The notes under the pieces were generated by a model. That model worked only from the letters and a program-made list of their open reading frames with translations. It was not told where the DNA came from and did no database searches. A program made the translations under genes and the position numbers. DNA of 64,000 nucleotides from Sabellastarte sp. h YS-2021 (Eukaryota > Annelida > Polychaeta > Sabellida > Sabellidae): the NCBI GenBank assembly GCA_964017235.1, contig OZ024929.1, positions 22,689,464 through 22,753,463 of the forward strand, given 5' to 3'. Below, in pieces: positions 22,861 to 34,019 of the stretch. The first letter of the stretch is position 1, and each line of letters starts with the position of its first letter.

Positions 22861-24470
22861 TAAAAATTCATAAAAAAAAACACTAGAAAAAGGTTTTTGC
22901 TAATAAAAACGAGCGGCCCGGATGGAGAGCTGTAGTAGTTGCAGTATGAGACTGTAAGCAGAACATAAGTTTTATTGTGTTTTGTATCTGATCGGAAAGT
23001 GGATTATTTAAAAACTGTAGCAGTTGCAGTATTAAACTGTAAGCAGAATGTGAGCTTTATTGTGTTTCATAAAGTAGTATATTTTATGAATAATTTTTGC
23101 TAGAGGTTGGCTGAAAGGAACCTTTTCAACTTTTGATCTCTTGTATCAGTTTTCACAGAACCTACAGTTACTGCAGTCCGTTAATAGACTTTGTTTGGAT
23201 ATTGGACAACAAGGCATTCATCAAATAGAAGGGGTTATTAAGTACAAAGGAGTAATGGAATACAAACACTGAAGATTGAAAATGAATTCATGAAATTCAA
23301 CATTTGGAGGATATGTGTCCAGGAGATATTTAATCCTAGATTTATAATAATAAATATATACTGTAGTAAACTATAATTGACTATATATAGGGACATTCAT
23401 ATGTTATATATCTTGGAGGAACTTTAATCCTCTGAAAGTTCATTGCTATCTAATATTTTTATAAGATAAATATGCTTAAGATAATCCTCCTTTTGAAATC
23501 CTTTATTGTTCCATTGTAAAAAGAATACACAAAGTTGTGTTGTCAGATGTTATTGTTAACATTTTTCATTCACACATGACTCTATATGTGAATGTAATGA
23601 AACACTGAGGTTTTTACATAATGCTTTTTTCCATTCTCTTAAAACAGACAAGACATTCTTTCCACAAAATATTACTTCCATAAGAATCCACTTCCATGAA
23701 CCTATAGATAAATGTCCTCGTTTGAATTATTTACCCCCAAAAAGATTTACTGTAAGCATATCCATTAATAAAAAGTAGTGTTGTTAACGGTGTTCCAGTA
23801 TGCGGAATATTCTTTTGTTTTGGTATAAAAAATCCGTAAAAAATATTTGGGAACTGGTTATTGAAGACATTATTATTTTAGGCTTTCTAATGGCTGATAC
23901 TTCATCAAAACGACAAATATATACATATTTGGCAAAATATGTCACATTTTTACTTCATACTGAGTAAAAATCATTTACTTTTACCTCCATTTTTACATTT
24001 TTTGGTTTCGTTTCAAAACCCAGGTAACCAAGTTTTGATTTCTGTAAACAATGTCACCACTAATAAAAAGAAATGAATGCACCTTGATATCCCTTATTAA
24101 CCTTTCACTCAGTGTGCAGACATATAATTAATACACAATAGCACTCACTGCAGGTCATATTTGTCTTAGGAGTGAGTTGGACTTTCTACGAATATGCCTC
24201 CAGATAGATATCACACAAAAGCAGATACAGAGTTGGATGAAAGAGAAGAAAGAGACAAGTCATTCATTTTCAATTAGTTGGAGATACATAAAATACTGTA
24301 CAAGTAAAACAACCTGTTTATGAGAAAGAGTTTTTTCCCAGTCATCTTATCTTCTGAAAGAAGTCAAGTCTATACATTTGACCAATTAACATAGTCTCTG
24401 TGAATAAGTAGGTAGATCATCAACTCCTGCTGTAAACCAAAAGCTGAATTAACTAAAGCGTATATTTATT
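22861..24470. other. No recognised gene; small internal duplication near 22.93-23.08 kb
   Basis: GTAGTAGTTGCAGTAT ... CTGTAAGCAGAACATAAG recurs about 100 bp later as GTAGCAGTTGCAGTAT ... CTGTAAGCAGAATGTGAG. The rest is AT-rich and unassigned. Confidence 0.5.
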
Positions 24471-25440
24471 ATGTTAAGATGGCCAAAATCTCTGAAATAC
24501 AAGAATTTTAAGTAAAAAGGTCATAAAAATCTTCCTTGTGCTTAATCAATGTGTCAAGTTAAACTGATGTTTTTGAACCGTAAGTCAGTTGGTGGCTGAA
24601 AACACTCATTTTTACTTCAAGATGGCATTGGCTGTATTTGTATTGGAACTCCAAGGTGGAAAGAAAATTAGAATGTCCCTATTGTCATCTTTAGTGTGCA
24701 AAAGTTAACTGAGGTCAGCTGAACAATACGATAGCTGGAGGTTAAAAACTCCATAATTTCTTTGCAAGGTGGCCATAACTTCATTCATATTGGGACTTTA
24801 AGGTGACCACAAAAGAAGAATGTCACTTTTGTCATCCTGTATAAGTGCACAAAGTTTAACTGAGGTCAGTAGAACAATAACATAGCTGAAGGCTGAAATC
24901 TTCCTTTTTTCACTGTAAGATGACAATAACTTCATTGATATTGGGGCTTTAAGGTGCCCATAAAATCAGAATATCCCTTCTGGCAACCTTTATAAATGTG
25001 CCAAGTTTTATTTTAAAAATGTAAACATTAACTGAACTTAGGGCTGAAAAACCCTACATTTTAAGTTTAAGATGGCCATAACATTATTAATATTTAAATC
25101 ATAAGGTAATTATTAGAGTCTTATTTTGATCAACCTCAATATCAATATAAGTTAGATTCTTTAAAAACAGAAAAAATAAAGGGACCAGACGGTTTTATTC
25201 CAATTTTATGACTTTAGGGGGCCAAAGCTCCAATTATATTAACAGTTTAAGGTCACCATAAAGTCAGGATAATCCTTAGGTAAATATTAATATATATGCC
25301 AAATTTGATTGCAAAAAGTGAAAAACTAAGTGAACTGGAGGGCTAAAACCCCTTTTTGACATTAAGGTGACCTTAAGATTGCAGATATAGGGCTAAAACT
25401 TCGGCATGTGAAAGATTATCAAAAAGTAGCTGAATAAGTT
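24471..25440. repeat. Tandem repeats, unit about 147 bp, decaying rightwards
   Basis: Units carry AAGATGGCCATAACTTCATT, ATTGGGACTTTAAGGTGACC, AGAATGTCCCTTTTGTCATC, then CAAGTTTAACTGAGGTCAG and AACAATAACATAGCTG. Starts lie near 24475, 24620, 24768, 24915 and 25069. The last units are heavily diverged. No coding sequence. Confidence 0.75.
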
Positions 25441-27045
25441 AATCCAACAAAATGCTGAAATCCGGACCGTTTTTGAGATACAGAGCAAGTACCCATTTTT
25501 TAAAAAATTTACAAAAATAAAATGCCTCCCATTCAGGCATCTATGGTCTGATAGATCATAAAATCCTTTCCAACCGGCGAATCTAGGTCTAGAATGTACC
25601 TGATAAATGTTATAGCACAGGTGGGTGTTGTTTTTCCCAAAACACGATTACGGGGTGTTTTTGAAAAATGCTTAAGGTTACCTTAAGTAAAGCTTAAGGA
25701 CTCCACAAAGTATCCCAAAAATTTTTCCTGCCCCTATAGTTTTTAGGAAAGATAAGAAGGAAAGAAAAATTTGAAAGCCCAAGAAGTTGTTCAAGGGAGA
25801 CCATAATCCAGCGGCAGCGGTGATTAGTCGAACTTACGTGAAAACAAATAATTAAGAAAGATCCAAGCCTGATACTCCCATAAGGGAATCTACTAGTGGT
25901 CTAGTACATATATGCAAGATAAGAGAGAATTCCCTGCAATAGTGAATGAGAAAATTGTGATCAAGTGTTGACATTTCCACACTTTGGGTGGAGGTACCTC
26001 ACATGTAATGGCTTTGGGGAGCAGACGAACAAACAGGTCTGCATGCCCTGAATAATTTTTCATCCTCGATAGTTAAGGAATCTTAAAAATAGCATGTCTC
26101 TGGGCCTTGTAGTTGTGGAGGAGAAGTTGTTCACATGGACTAGAAGTTGTTCACACGGATGCAGACGCGGACACCACAGAGTGATACCATAATGTCAGCT
26201 GACATAAAAATAACATTAAAATCTGTAGGTTGTAATAAATAGGTATATTTTTCACAGTTCTCAGTGGGAACCTTAGAATTCAGCAACGATTTATGTAGCT
26301 CTTCAGGGGGCTGTGTTGGAAAAGACCCTAGCCAAACCTTGGGTTTAAGTTGGATACATGAATACACCTAAGACTAAAACTTGACATAGACCTGGTGTGA
26401 ATACGGCCCCAGATGTAAGATAAAATGTTAACAAGGTAGCTGTGACATAGACCTAATATACTAGAAAAATACTAGAACTTGACCAATAATTGACCATAGA
26501 TGGGTTGTAGTTATTGTCACACTGGGTGAAAAGAACTGGATACAAAAATAAGATAGAGAGGAGGCAGTATGAACATTGACCAGATGTTACATGATTAAGC
26601 CTATAATCCACTCGGTGGCTTTCTTGTAACCTTGCTGACATACAAACACAATCCAACGATCACACAATCTCTTTGGTGTAGGTAATTAAGGGTCACTTAC
26701 TCTATTTCAATCATGGTTAAATGTGGCCCTAATCAGTTGTAATAGAAACATTCCAGTGGAGATATATGTACCGGGGAATCACAAATTCAGTGTGCATGAA
26801 TCTCTATTGTACATCAGATATGTAGCTGATCACATAAAATCCAAAATAAGCAAAAAAACAGCGTCCATCATGTTTATCCTCATGACACCAACCTCAAGCT
26901 ACTTCAGTAGAGTAACCAAACAAGTCTCCTGTGTTGTTCTCTATGGTTGTAATGTCATTATGTATTTTGAGAATTGCCCTGTAATGAAAGGGGGAAGTCG
27001 GTCTCCCTGTAAATTCATACATAAAATAGATACATTTGTGGACAG
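25441..27045. other. No confident gene
   Basis: AT-rich DNA. A plus-strand frame of 117 codons (26723-27076) overlaps the start of the next feature in another frame and has no recognised motif. It is not called. Confidence 0.4.
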
Positions 27046-27374
27046 TGATGGGCTGTGTAGATCCTCGTGCCCCTGACAATACATGGATACAGAAGGATGT
27101 TGATACATTATCTGTTAGATGCAATGCTACTGGTAATACATGGTACTTAGTGAAAAGGGACAGTGAATGGTTTGGTTACTCAGGTAACTTCTCTGCCACC
27201 CACTCATTCACCACAAAAAACCCTGAGTCTGATGCCAACTACCCAATGGGAATAGTTGTAGCGGTTGGTGTCATAGTTGGGCTCTTGATGTTGGGTCTAG
27301 TTGGGTCTTGCTGTGTTGAGAGGAAGAGAAAACACAAAGAAACACAAAGCATTTCAATGACCAGATTTTTTTAA
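27046..27374 (+). pseudogene. Decayed exon of a single-pass membrane protein with sushi-like ectodomain
   Basis: After a possible acceptor (GTGGACAG) the frame reads GCVDPRAPDNTWIQ, LSVRCNATGNTWYL, then DSEWFGYSGNFSA. A clear membrane span follows, MGIVVAVGVIVGLLMLGLVG, and then CCVERKRKHK, a basic stop-transfer. The C-x-DP...RCN..G..W pattern resembles a small disulfide module of the sushi/CCP kind, but two expected cysteines are replaced by Arg and Phe. The frame ends at a poly-T run. It could be a living last exon of a divergent receptor or a decaying copy. I favour decay because the tail at 27450-27635 is broken. Confidence 0.45.
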
Positions 27375-27449
27375 GGAACATTGAAGTGCCTTATAACACT
27401 ACAACTCTGATGCAAAAGACTCTGCAATATAATATAAAATAATGAAAAA

Positions 27450-27635
27450 GGTGCATATGCTCCTACACATACATCCCAACAACCTCAAGCCACTACCTAT
27501 CCAGAATAGCATGCATCTAATGTATATCAGCCAGGTTCAACTCCTATCCAGCATCAGTACTCTACAGTCAGTGATCCAAGCAACCCGATGTATCACTTCT
27601 ATGACCAGCAAAAATCAGCAGAACAACTCAGGTAG
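27450..27635 (+). pseudogene. Possible cytoplasmic tail of the preceding membrane protein, broken by TAG
   Basis: One frame reads AYAPTHTSQQPQATTYPE, stop (27507-27509), then VYQPGSTPIQHQYSTVSD and YHFYDQQKSAEQLR with a final TAG at 27633. The Pro/Gln/Tyr/Ser-rich composition is what cytoplasmic tails of this kind look like and continues on both sides of the stop. How it joins to the membrane exon is not clear. Confidence 0.35.
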
Positions 27636-30094
27636 ATCTGGAGGATTGGATAGGCAAGACCTCCCACTGTTGGAAAGGATACAGTGAAAGACTGTCCAGT
27701 ACCTCTACCATGTAAAGAAACCAAAAACTATCTCTTCCATGTGAAAAAAACAGTACTCTTCAGTACATCTACCATATAAATAAACTAAGACCTGTTTGGT
27801 ATCTCCACCATATAAAAATAAGACCTGTTCAGTATCCCTATCATGCCAACAACAATAACTCTCCAGTATCTCAACCATGTAAAAACAAAGAACAGTACAG
27901 TATCTTAATCATGTATAAATATATATGTATACAAAAAAAATAAAAGAAAAACATTGTCTAGTATCTCTATCGTCTAAAAAATCTAGAACTGTCCAACATA
28001 TCTGCCATGTAAACAAATCAAGAACTGAGCATTAACTGCAACAAGCAAAAAAAAACAAAAAACAGCCTAGCATCTCCACCATGTGAAACAAAATAAGAAC
28101 TGGTTTATTTACTGATCCCTTTTAACCTATAGGTTAATTCAGGAAATGCAGAAAAGCAGTACATACTCAGTGGTCAAAATTCTGCACAGGAAACCATTTG
28201 ACGCCAATTTTTAAAGAAAGATTTGATTCAACAATGATTGAAAACTTGTTTAACACTGAACATATGTATTCAAAGCTAAATAGGTAATGCTGGCATTTCA
28301 TCTTTATTTCACATATCCGTGCCCCCAACCTAATGATGACCCTGCTACAATGCTACAGTTTCACTACAGAAGATAATTGAGATCAGTGAGGAAAATGACC
28401 AATGTTTGACACAGAAAAGATACAGACAAAACAGAATAAAATTGGGGGAAATATTTTACTTCAGAGAATGAGACAGAATAACAAAGGCAGCATAAAAGAG
28501 ACATAACCTATAAGAAACCCTGCAATTAGCCTACAGAACATGATACCATGTACGGTAGATAGAAATGTTGGACTGTTTAAATATGCCTAGTGGATGGCCA
28601 CTGAAGGCAAGGAATACTACAGTGCGTCAACTTTACTGACAGAAGTGACTCAGTACATAGAGGAAAAGAGTGTTATACACAATGCCAATACATTCAGAAA
28701 AATATCGACCAGTGAGACTGGAGCATTAAGCTTTTGAGATAAAACAGTGCAATTTTGGTTCTTAACATACATAGTCAACATACAGATTTCATATGATTTT
28801 TGTGGCAGCAATCCTGATCGGCCATTTCGGCCACCTCCTTTTTTTTTGAATTCTACATATTGGTTCTTATATAAACACCATAATTAAAGATTTGCTTCAA
28901 GATGGAGGTATATCTGTGCAGATTGAAGGAAAAAGTGACATTGAGCAAAGTGAACAATCTATTCAAGCAAAACTTTGTAATATATTTTTATCCAATAACA
29001 TGTTACAGTTTTGATTGATATAACAAGATAACAGAGTTGTAATGGACTTTTCTGTGGAAGTGATAACTATGAGAAATCAGCATGTTTTGATAACAACAGA
29101 AAAAGAAACGCATTACAGATGTAATTCATCTAAAAGTCTACGAATATCAAAGATGTGGAAAGAACTTATATTATCGGCTATCCTGTTTGTGGTAATTAAA
29201 GTTTATCTAACCTTTAGACATCATGTTGAATTTTTAGTCTTAATGTAGGTTCACTTCTTCTAAGCTAACATGGTTAGTCGAGAGATATTAAAAATGACAT
29301 TGTTTAATTACTTTTGAGGAATTAGGACTACTCGTGAAGTGATCCTGTGATGTCAAGGAGTGAATCTTAACATTCGGTCATAATCTAGAATTTAACTCAA
29401 CGATCAAAGTCTTATTTAAATATAACAGACTAGATGAGAAAAGACAAGAAATACCTTATGAGGACTATGATGGTTATGGATTTTTTGAATGACATATAAC
29501 CAAAGAGAAATAAAACTAGCATGGGGAACTGTCGATAATTGGGACTAGTCCCATAAACTATGTCTAACTAATCTGGAACTAGTCCCATAAACTATGCATA
29601 ACTATCAATTTTCAGGAGCAATTAACCCATGGTCAATTGATCTCCCAATCCTCCAGAAGACACACCGTTTTTACAAATATGGTCCAATAGTCTGTACAGG
29701 TGTTTCTAAAGCCTGTTTTTCATCCCAATGTGTTTGGGGTTATCAGTGAAGCAAAACAGGGGTATAAAGGAAATCACACAGGTTTAGGGTTTAGCACTGG
29801 ATATCAGCAACATACCTCTATCAACAGTTCTGACTTTTTGCTTACCTTGCAGATATTTGCAGTAGTGTTTCACACAATGGTGCAATTCTTTAGGAAGGAT
29901 TTGCGATTTTGTGGTAACATGTTTTGATCTGGTTTACATAGAGGCTTTAAAACTTATATATTTGTCAGGGCTGTTCAACTTGAAAGCTACTTGCTGGCAT
30001 GGCATTTCAATGCTTAATGACTCAAACTTGTCCAGCATCTAAATTATTTCAGAACAAGAATTTTTGGTTTGTGAGATTCTTTTCTAACTCTTGA
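27636..30094. other. No recognised gene
   Basis: Between 27680 and 28100 a loose repeat of CTGTCCAGTATCTCTACCAT.TAAA..AA (about 45-60 bp) is visible, probably a degenerate minisatellite. The remainder is AT-rich and unassigned. A pair of ACTAGTCCCATAAACTATG repeats lies near 29540-29600. Confidence 0.5.
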
Positions 30095-30255
30095 CAATAA
30101 GCTTCCTTCCCTTTGGTCACACCCATAATTCTGGACTCCTGATCTTGACCACCCCTCGACTATCCTAATGATTAATATTTTTTGTTAACTCAGTGCGCTG
30201 AGTTCCCCATTGCTGGAAAGATGTTGTGCCTGCAAAGCAGTTTAGATTAGAATAG
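30095..30255 (+). mobile_element. LINE 3' UTR fragment
   Basis: CTTCCCTTTGGTCACACCCA, TTCTGGACTCCTGATCTTGA, and GAGTTCCCCATTGCTGGAAA correspond block by block to 20985-21115. It is a 5'- and 3'-truncated copy of the same LINE tail. Confidence 0.6.
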
Positions 30256-30939
30256 GTTACAGGTTTAACATTCTTTCACACAGATACGTGTCACAGATTT
30301 TCTAACTTTTACTTTGATTTTCAATGGTCACAAGACTTTGCATTCAACATATCAGCAGACAGGTGTGGTTGCTGGGTCTCTAACATAATCGTGGCTGTAA
30401 TTTACAATGCCCAAAAGCTTTTCAGCCAACACTTAATTATACTAACAATTTTGTGCCACACACCTTCTAAAATTCTAAAATTTGCAAAAGACATTAGACT
30501 TTATAGTGTGCAGAGGTCTAAAATGGTCAAATTTGGTAAATGGTTATTTAACCAGTCGAAATATGACCCTTGATGTTAAATGTCGGTAAAAACTTTGTTA
30601 ACATGTTTTATATAACCAGACATCGCAAGAATGATCTATGTCAGTAGGGATTTCACAGGTTTTAAAAATGTAGATTGTCAAAATTAGTTTCAACACATTT
30701 GATTATGGTCTATCTTGACATCTACCTTTTTTGCTTTGGTTTCTATGAATCTGAACAGAAAGTTTCGCCCATTAAGTCACCATTATTTATTTATTCGGGG
30801 TGTTTTTACAGTTTATTGTAAAAATTGTGACAAACACTTGCATATATAGAAACACTGCATTGCAAACAACAGGTTGAGCATGTGACAATGGTAACTTGTC
30901 CACATATTGTTGATATTGTAATTTGCATTACTCATGCAG
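30256..30939. other. No recognised gene; immediate upstream of C1q gene 3 exon
   Basis: AT-rich, probably intron of C1q gene 3. No upstream exon or signal peptide could be supported. Confidence 0.4.
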
Positions 30940-31150
30940 GCCGTAGACTGTCAAGGCGTCGGCTTTAATGCCGTTCTGCCAGTGGCTAGCTTGGTGCTTA
31001 CTGGAGAGACCATTGTGTTTAATCACACCACAACCAACATGGGTGGACTGTATTCCATATCCAGTGGGGTGTTCAGCTGCCCCTCCTCCATACCTGCAGT
31101 CTACCTCTTCCAGCTCTCCGTCAAGGCACAGGCTCTCAACTATGCTGAAG
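30940..31150 (+). CDS. C1q gene 3, first C1q exon
   Basis: Following acceptor CTCATGCAG, the exon reads VDCQGVGFNAVLPVASL, IVFNHTTTNMGGLYSISSG, VFSCPSSIPAVYLFQLSVK and QALNYAE, then donor GCTGAAG/GTGAGG in phase 1. The arrangement is the same as gene 2 (G-V-G-F-N-A start, same intron site), so the two are paralogues in the same orientation about 11 kb apart. C1q-domain function in molluscs is usually in innate recognition (family knowledge). The start of the protein is not found. Confidence 0.8.
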
Positions 31151-32191
31151 GTGAGGGAATCGAGACTCGTCTTTTAACACTCATTTAGAGTCTAAACCAT
31201 ATGTTATCCTCAATTAAAAAGTATGGAAACCATAAATAAGCCTTAGTGAACAGATTGTAATCAGGGAGGTAACAGCATTAATAACACTCTTTGGATAATA
31301 ATGGAGGATTTATCTCAGGTTTCCTTATGCAAGCGAAATAAAAAGGAGCCCTGGTGAATAGTGTTTTAAGGTGATCTTATCAAGAGAGTTTTTTTACCAT
31401 CCTTCAGGAAGGATAAACTTGAAAATTAGCAATTGGGATTTTAAATACACATTCTGCATGGCAAGCAAAAATGACTCGCATATGGAAGTGATTTACGGAC
31501 AAGAAGCCTTTATGTGCATGTTTGAAAAGTTTTTGGTTTGAATCTAGACCTGAAGTAAGGCCTGTTCAATACTATTGTTTGACATGGTAGACAAAACAAT
31601 TTTCCAGATGTTAACGGGCACAGAGATACAGTGGATAATACACTCACTTTTAATACCTGACCTTGATATTAAGTTAGAAAAACTTTCACCAGATAAGTAT
31701 CTTTGGCCTTGAGCAATGTTGTACCAATTACCAATGAGGTGTTTAATGCACAATACTTTGCCAAAATTTTTCATTGGATTCAATTGTGTTTTATTTTTCA
31801 TTAAATGTAATGCCAGTGAAATCAACAACAAAAAGGGAATTACTATATCACTAAAACAACAAAGAAAACTACTGGAAACTCGCTTAACACCAAAAAATTC
31901 ACCTTTAGGTCGTATTTTCTGGTGTAGACTATGTTTAATCAAATTAGGACTATAAAAGTTTTCAATTGTAAAAACCATTAAAATTTTATAAAATAAATTG
32001 CCCTTAAAACATTTTGTGTATGATGGTAGTCTCCATAGCTTTCCACCTGTATCCTATATTGTTGCTCTGCATCTCAACTGTTAACGAGCCATGTCCGTAC
32101 AAATTTACATTATCCTGGAACAATGATTTGTGTCTTAGCATGTGCCTGATTAAGTGCTGTATAAGGTGACTGAATTAGATGACTTGGGAAC
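31151..32191. other. Intron of C1q gene 3, left part
   Basis: AT-rich intron. Frames on both strands at 31544-31978 mirror each other and have no recognised domain. Confidence 0.5.
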
Positions 32192-32491
32192 TTGCAAATT
32201 TAATAAGTAAATTAAATTTTTATAAGTTAATACCCTATCCAATGGACAATTGCTTTACCGGTCGGCGCGACCGGTCCCGCCAAATGCCAGAAAAAGACGT
32301 CCTGAAAATAATACCGGCAGGACCGGTCAGTAGTGTGCATTCGCTAGGTGGCGCATCATACTTGCTTCCTGTCCAGACAGAGTGACGTCAGTTCATCTTT
32401 TTCGTTTGGCGCGTGTAGTGTGCAGACGCGTTTTGAAGTTTTGACCGGTAAAGCAATTGTCCATTGGATAGGATGTATTAACGCAATAAAA
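32192..32491. mobile_element. 300-bp non-autonomous element made of DIRS-B termini
   Basis: The left end TTGCAAATTTAATAAGTAAA and the right end GGATGTATTAACGCAATAAA are those of element B (52074 and 58440). Inside lie CCTATCCAATGGACAATTGC / TTTACCGGTC and, inverted, GACCGGTAAA / GCAATTGTCCATTGGATAGG. The ITR sequence AAAAGACGTCCTG, CAGGTGGCGCATC-like and ATCTTTTTCGTTTGGCGCG follows B's ITR across its length. There is no coding sequence. It lies in the intron of C1q gene 3 and must depend on a full-length element for movement. Confidence 0.85.
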
Positions 32492-32494
32492 TGG

Positions 32495-32577
32495 ACAATT
32501 CGGTCCTTTGTCAAATCGGCCCTTGGCAAGTCGGCCTCATAAAGACTCGGCCCCTGGACAAGTCGGCGCCGGGGTCA
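32495..32577 (-). repeat. Minisatellite of GGCCGA(C/T)TTG units, inverted partner of 33120-33215
   Basis: On the minus strand three to four units read GGGGCCGA.T, GAGGCCGACTTGCCAAG, GGGCCGATTTGACAAAGG. It starts immediately at the right end of the 300-bp element. Confidence 0.7.
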
Positions 32578-32650
32578 AAAAAATAAAATGCAATGCAATA
32601 AGAGTACTTTTATAGCACTTAATCTCCATCATATGACATACTCTAAGGCT
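32578..32650 (-). mobile_element. LINE 3' tail, minus orientation
   Basis: The minus strand reads ATGATGGAGATTAAGTGCTA then TAAAAGTACTC, the tail shared with 21.25-21.30 kb. Confidence 0.6.
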
Positions 32651-32999
32651 GACAGATATTTAGCATGCACAGTATTAGGTTATTTATACAAGTAATGGCA
32701 TATAATTCTTTGTGATAATGTTATATTTGTTTCAAAAGGGTGGCAACTTCTAAAGGGATATTTGCAAAGTCCAACTAACATATATCAAAGATAGTTTTAT
32801 GTTGCATCAAGTTCTTTCAACTTCTGTCCTTTAGACACTAGTTTATGTTAGAATAATTATAAGTGCAATTAGATAATCACATCAAGGGTGAAAACTGGGT
32901 GAATGATATTTAGCAAAAGTGCAATTAACACAGATGAAAGATTTTTGGATGCTGTAATCAATATCCTTTATCCCTGCCCTTTAGTCTCTTATTTGTGTT
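32651..32999. other. Intron of C1q gene 3, no feature recognised
   Basis: AT-rich, with two loose copies of TTGTGTTAG/TTATGTTAGAATA near stretches of CTTCTGTCCTTTAGACA / CCTGCCCTTTAGTCT, suggesting a diverged duplication. Confidence 0.4.
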
Positions 33000-33056
33000 A
33001 GTTTCATTGAAAGTGCAATTGACAGAGATTAAGTGCTATAAGAATTTTTATTAAAT
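33000..33056 (+). mobile_element. LINE 3' tail, plus orientation
   Basis: GACAGAGATTAAGTGCTATA followed by AGAATTTTTATTAAA matches the same LINE tail, opposite in orientation to the copy at 32578-32650. Confidence 0.5.
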
Positions 33057-33119
33057 CACATTTCTTAGATTGTGAATTTTGTCATTTGTTTAACATATTC
33101 TCGTTGAGAGTACAGTAAT

Positions 33120-33215
33120 TTCCAGGGGGCTGATTTGACCAAGGTATCTTTTCCTGGGGGCCGATTTGACTAGGGTATTTTATTTTTGGGGGCCGATTTG
33201 TCTATGTTGTTTTGA
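33120..33215 (+). repeat. Minisatellite of GGGGGCCGATTTGAC units
   Basis: Three units, GGGGGCTGATTTGACCAAGG, GGGGGCCGATTTGACTAGGG and GGGGGCCGATTTGTCTA, separated by T-rich stretches. It is inverted relative to 32495-32577. Confidence 0.75.
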
Positions 33216-33246
33216 TTTTTCTCTGTTGTTTTACCCCATTTTACAG

Positions 33247-33467
33247 CACAGATTGTATTTTATGATGCATTTAATAACACTGACATCCCAGTAGCCACTG
33301 TTGAAGCCGCGGACAGTTATGACTCGGCCACTATTGAGGCCTTCATTGAATGCGGCCTGACCTCTGGAGACACAGTACGGGTGGTGGGTCTGTTTGGTGA
33401 GCTTTACTCAGAAGAAGGACTTTATGAGAACTCATTCTCTGGAGTTCTTCACAGACTTCTAATATAA
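33247..33467 (+). CDS. C1q gene 3, last C1q exon
   Basis: The exon follows acceptor TTTTACAG and completes the split codon as Ala. It reads QIVFYDAFNNTDIPVATVE, then TIEAFIECGLTSGDTVRVVG and ENSFSGVLHRLLI, and ends with TAA at 33465-33467. It is the second half of the C1q domain. Intron length is 2,096 bp; the intron carries the 300-bp DIRS-B mini-element, LINE tails and minisatellites. All consensus C1q positions look intact, so gene 3 is probably functional. Confidence 0.8.
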
Positions 33468-33528
33468 CTTGTAATTTACCTTGCTTCTCTAACTACAGAT
33501 ATCCAAGATAAAATAAACCATGGAACAT

Positions 33529-33534
33529 AATAAA
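33529..33534 (+). terminator. Candidate poly(A) signal of C1q gene 3
   Basis: AATAAA lies 61 bases after the stop; another occurs at 33512-33517. Confidence 0.5.
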
Positions 33535-33990
33535 GAATCTTTTAAGTTATTCTGGTGTCAATGTTTCTAGGTCTGCTGAATTATATTTTGAAAAGATGTC
33601 AAAGGGTGCCCATTAAACAGTGTAAAAGTATCTTTTAAGTTTCAACACACAGTTGTTCATACAAGATCACTTAAATTCATTTTTGTAACTTCTGTTTGCA
33701 GTTCACCTCTTAAACCAACTACTTGCTGTTTCTTTAACTGTCCATTAGTGTCTAATTTATTTTCTTTAAGTGACTTTAGTAAATATTCTTTTGGTCTGGA
33801 TAATCCTGAAGTCACATCTATAAGCTCAATAAGTTAACCAAATATTTCTAAGGTGTGCCTATACAGAAATTTATGAGAGGTCTTTGTGGACTTATCCCTT
33901 ATACATACCCTTCAATGTGTTACTCAAAATGTGTTCTATCCCATCCAAGTGTAAAGTTTACCTCCCAACAACAACAAGCATTCTGACGCA
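33535..33990. other. No recognised gene
   Basis: Flank between C1q gene 3 and the satellite arrays; AT-rich. Confidence 0.4.
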
Positions 33991-34019
33991 TGCATTTATC
34001 TCCCGCCATATAAATTAGA

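Noticed and set aside
26723..27076. 117-codon plus-strand frame
   Set aside because: No recognised motif; it overlaps the better supported membrane-protein exon in a different frame.
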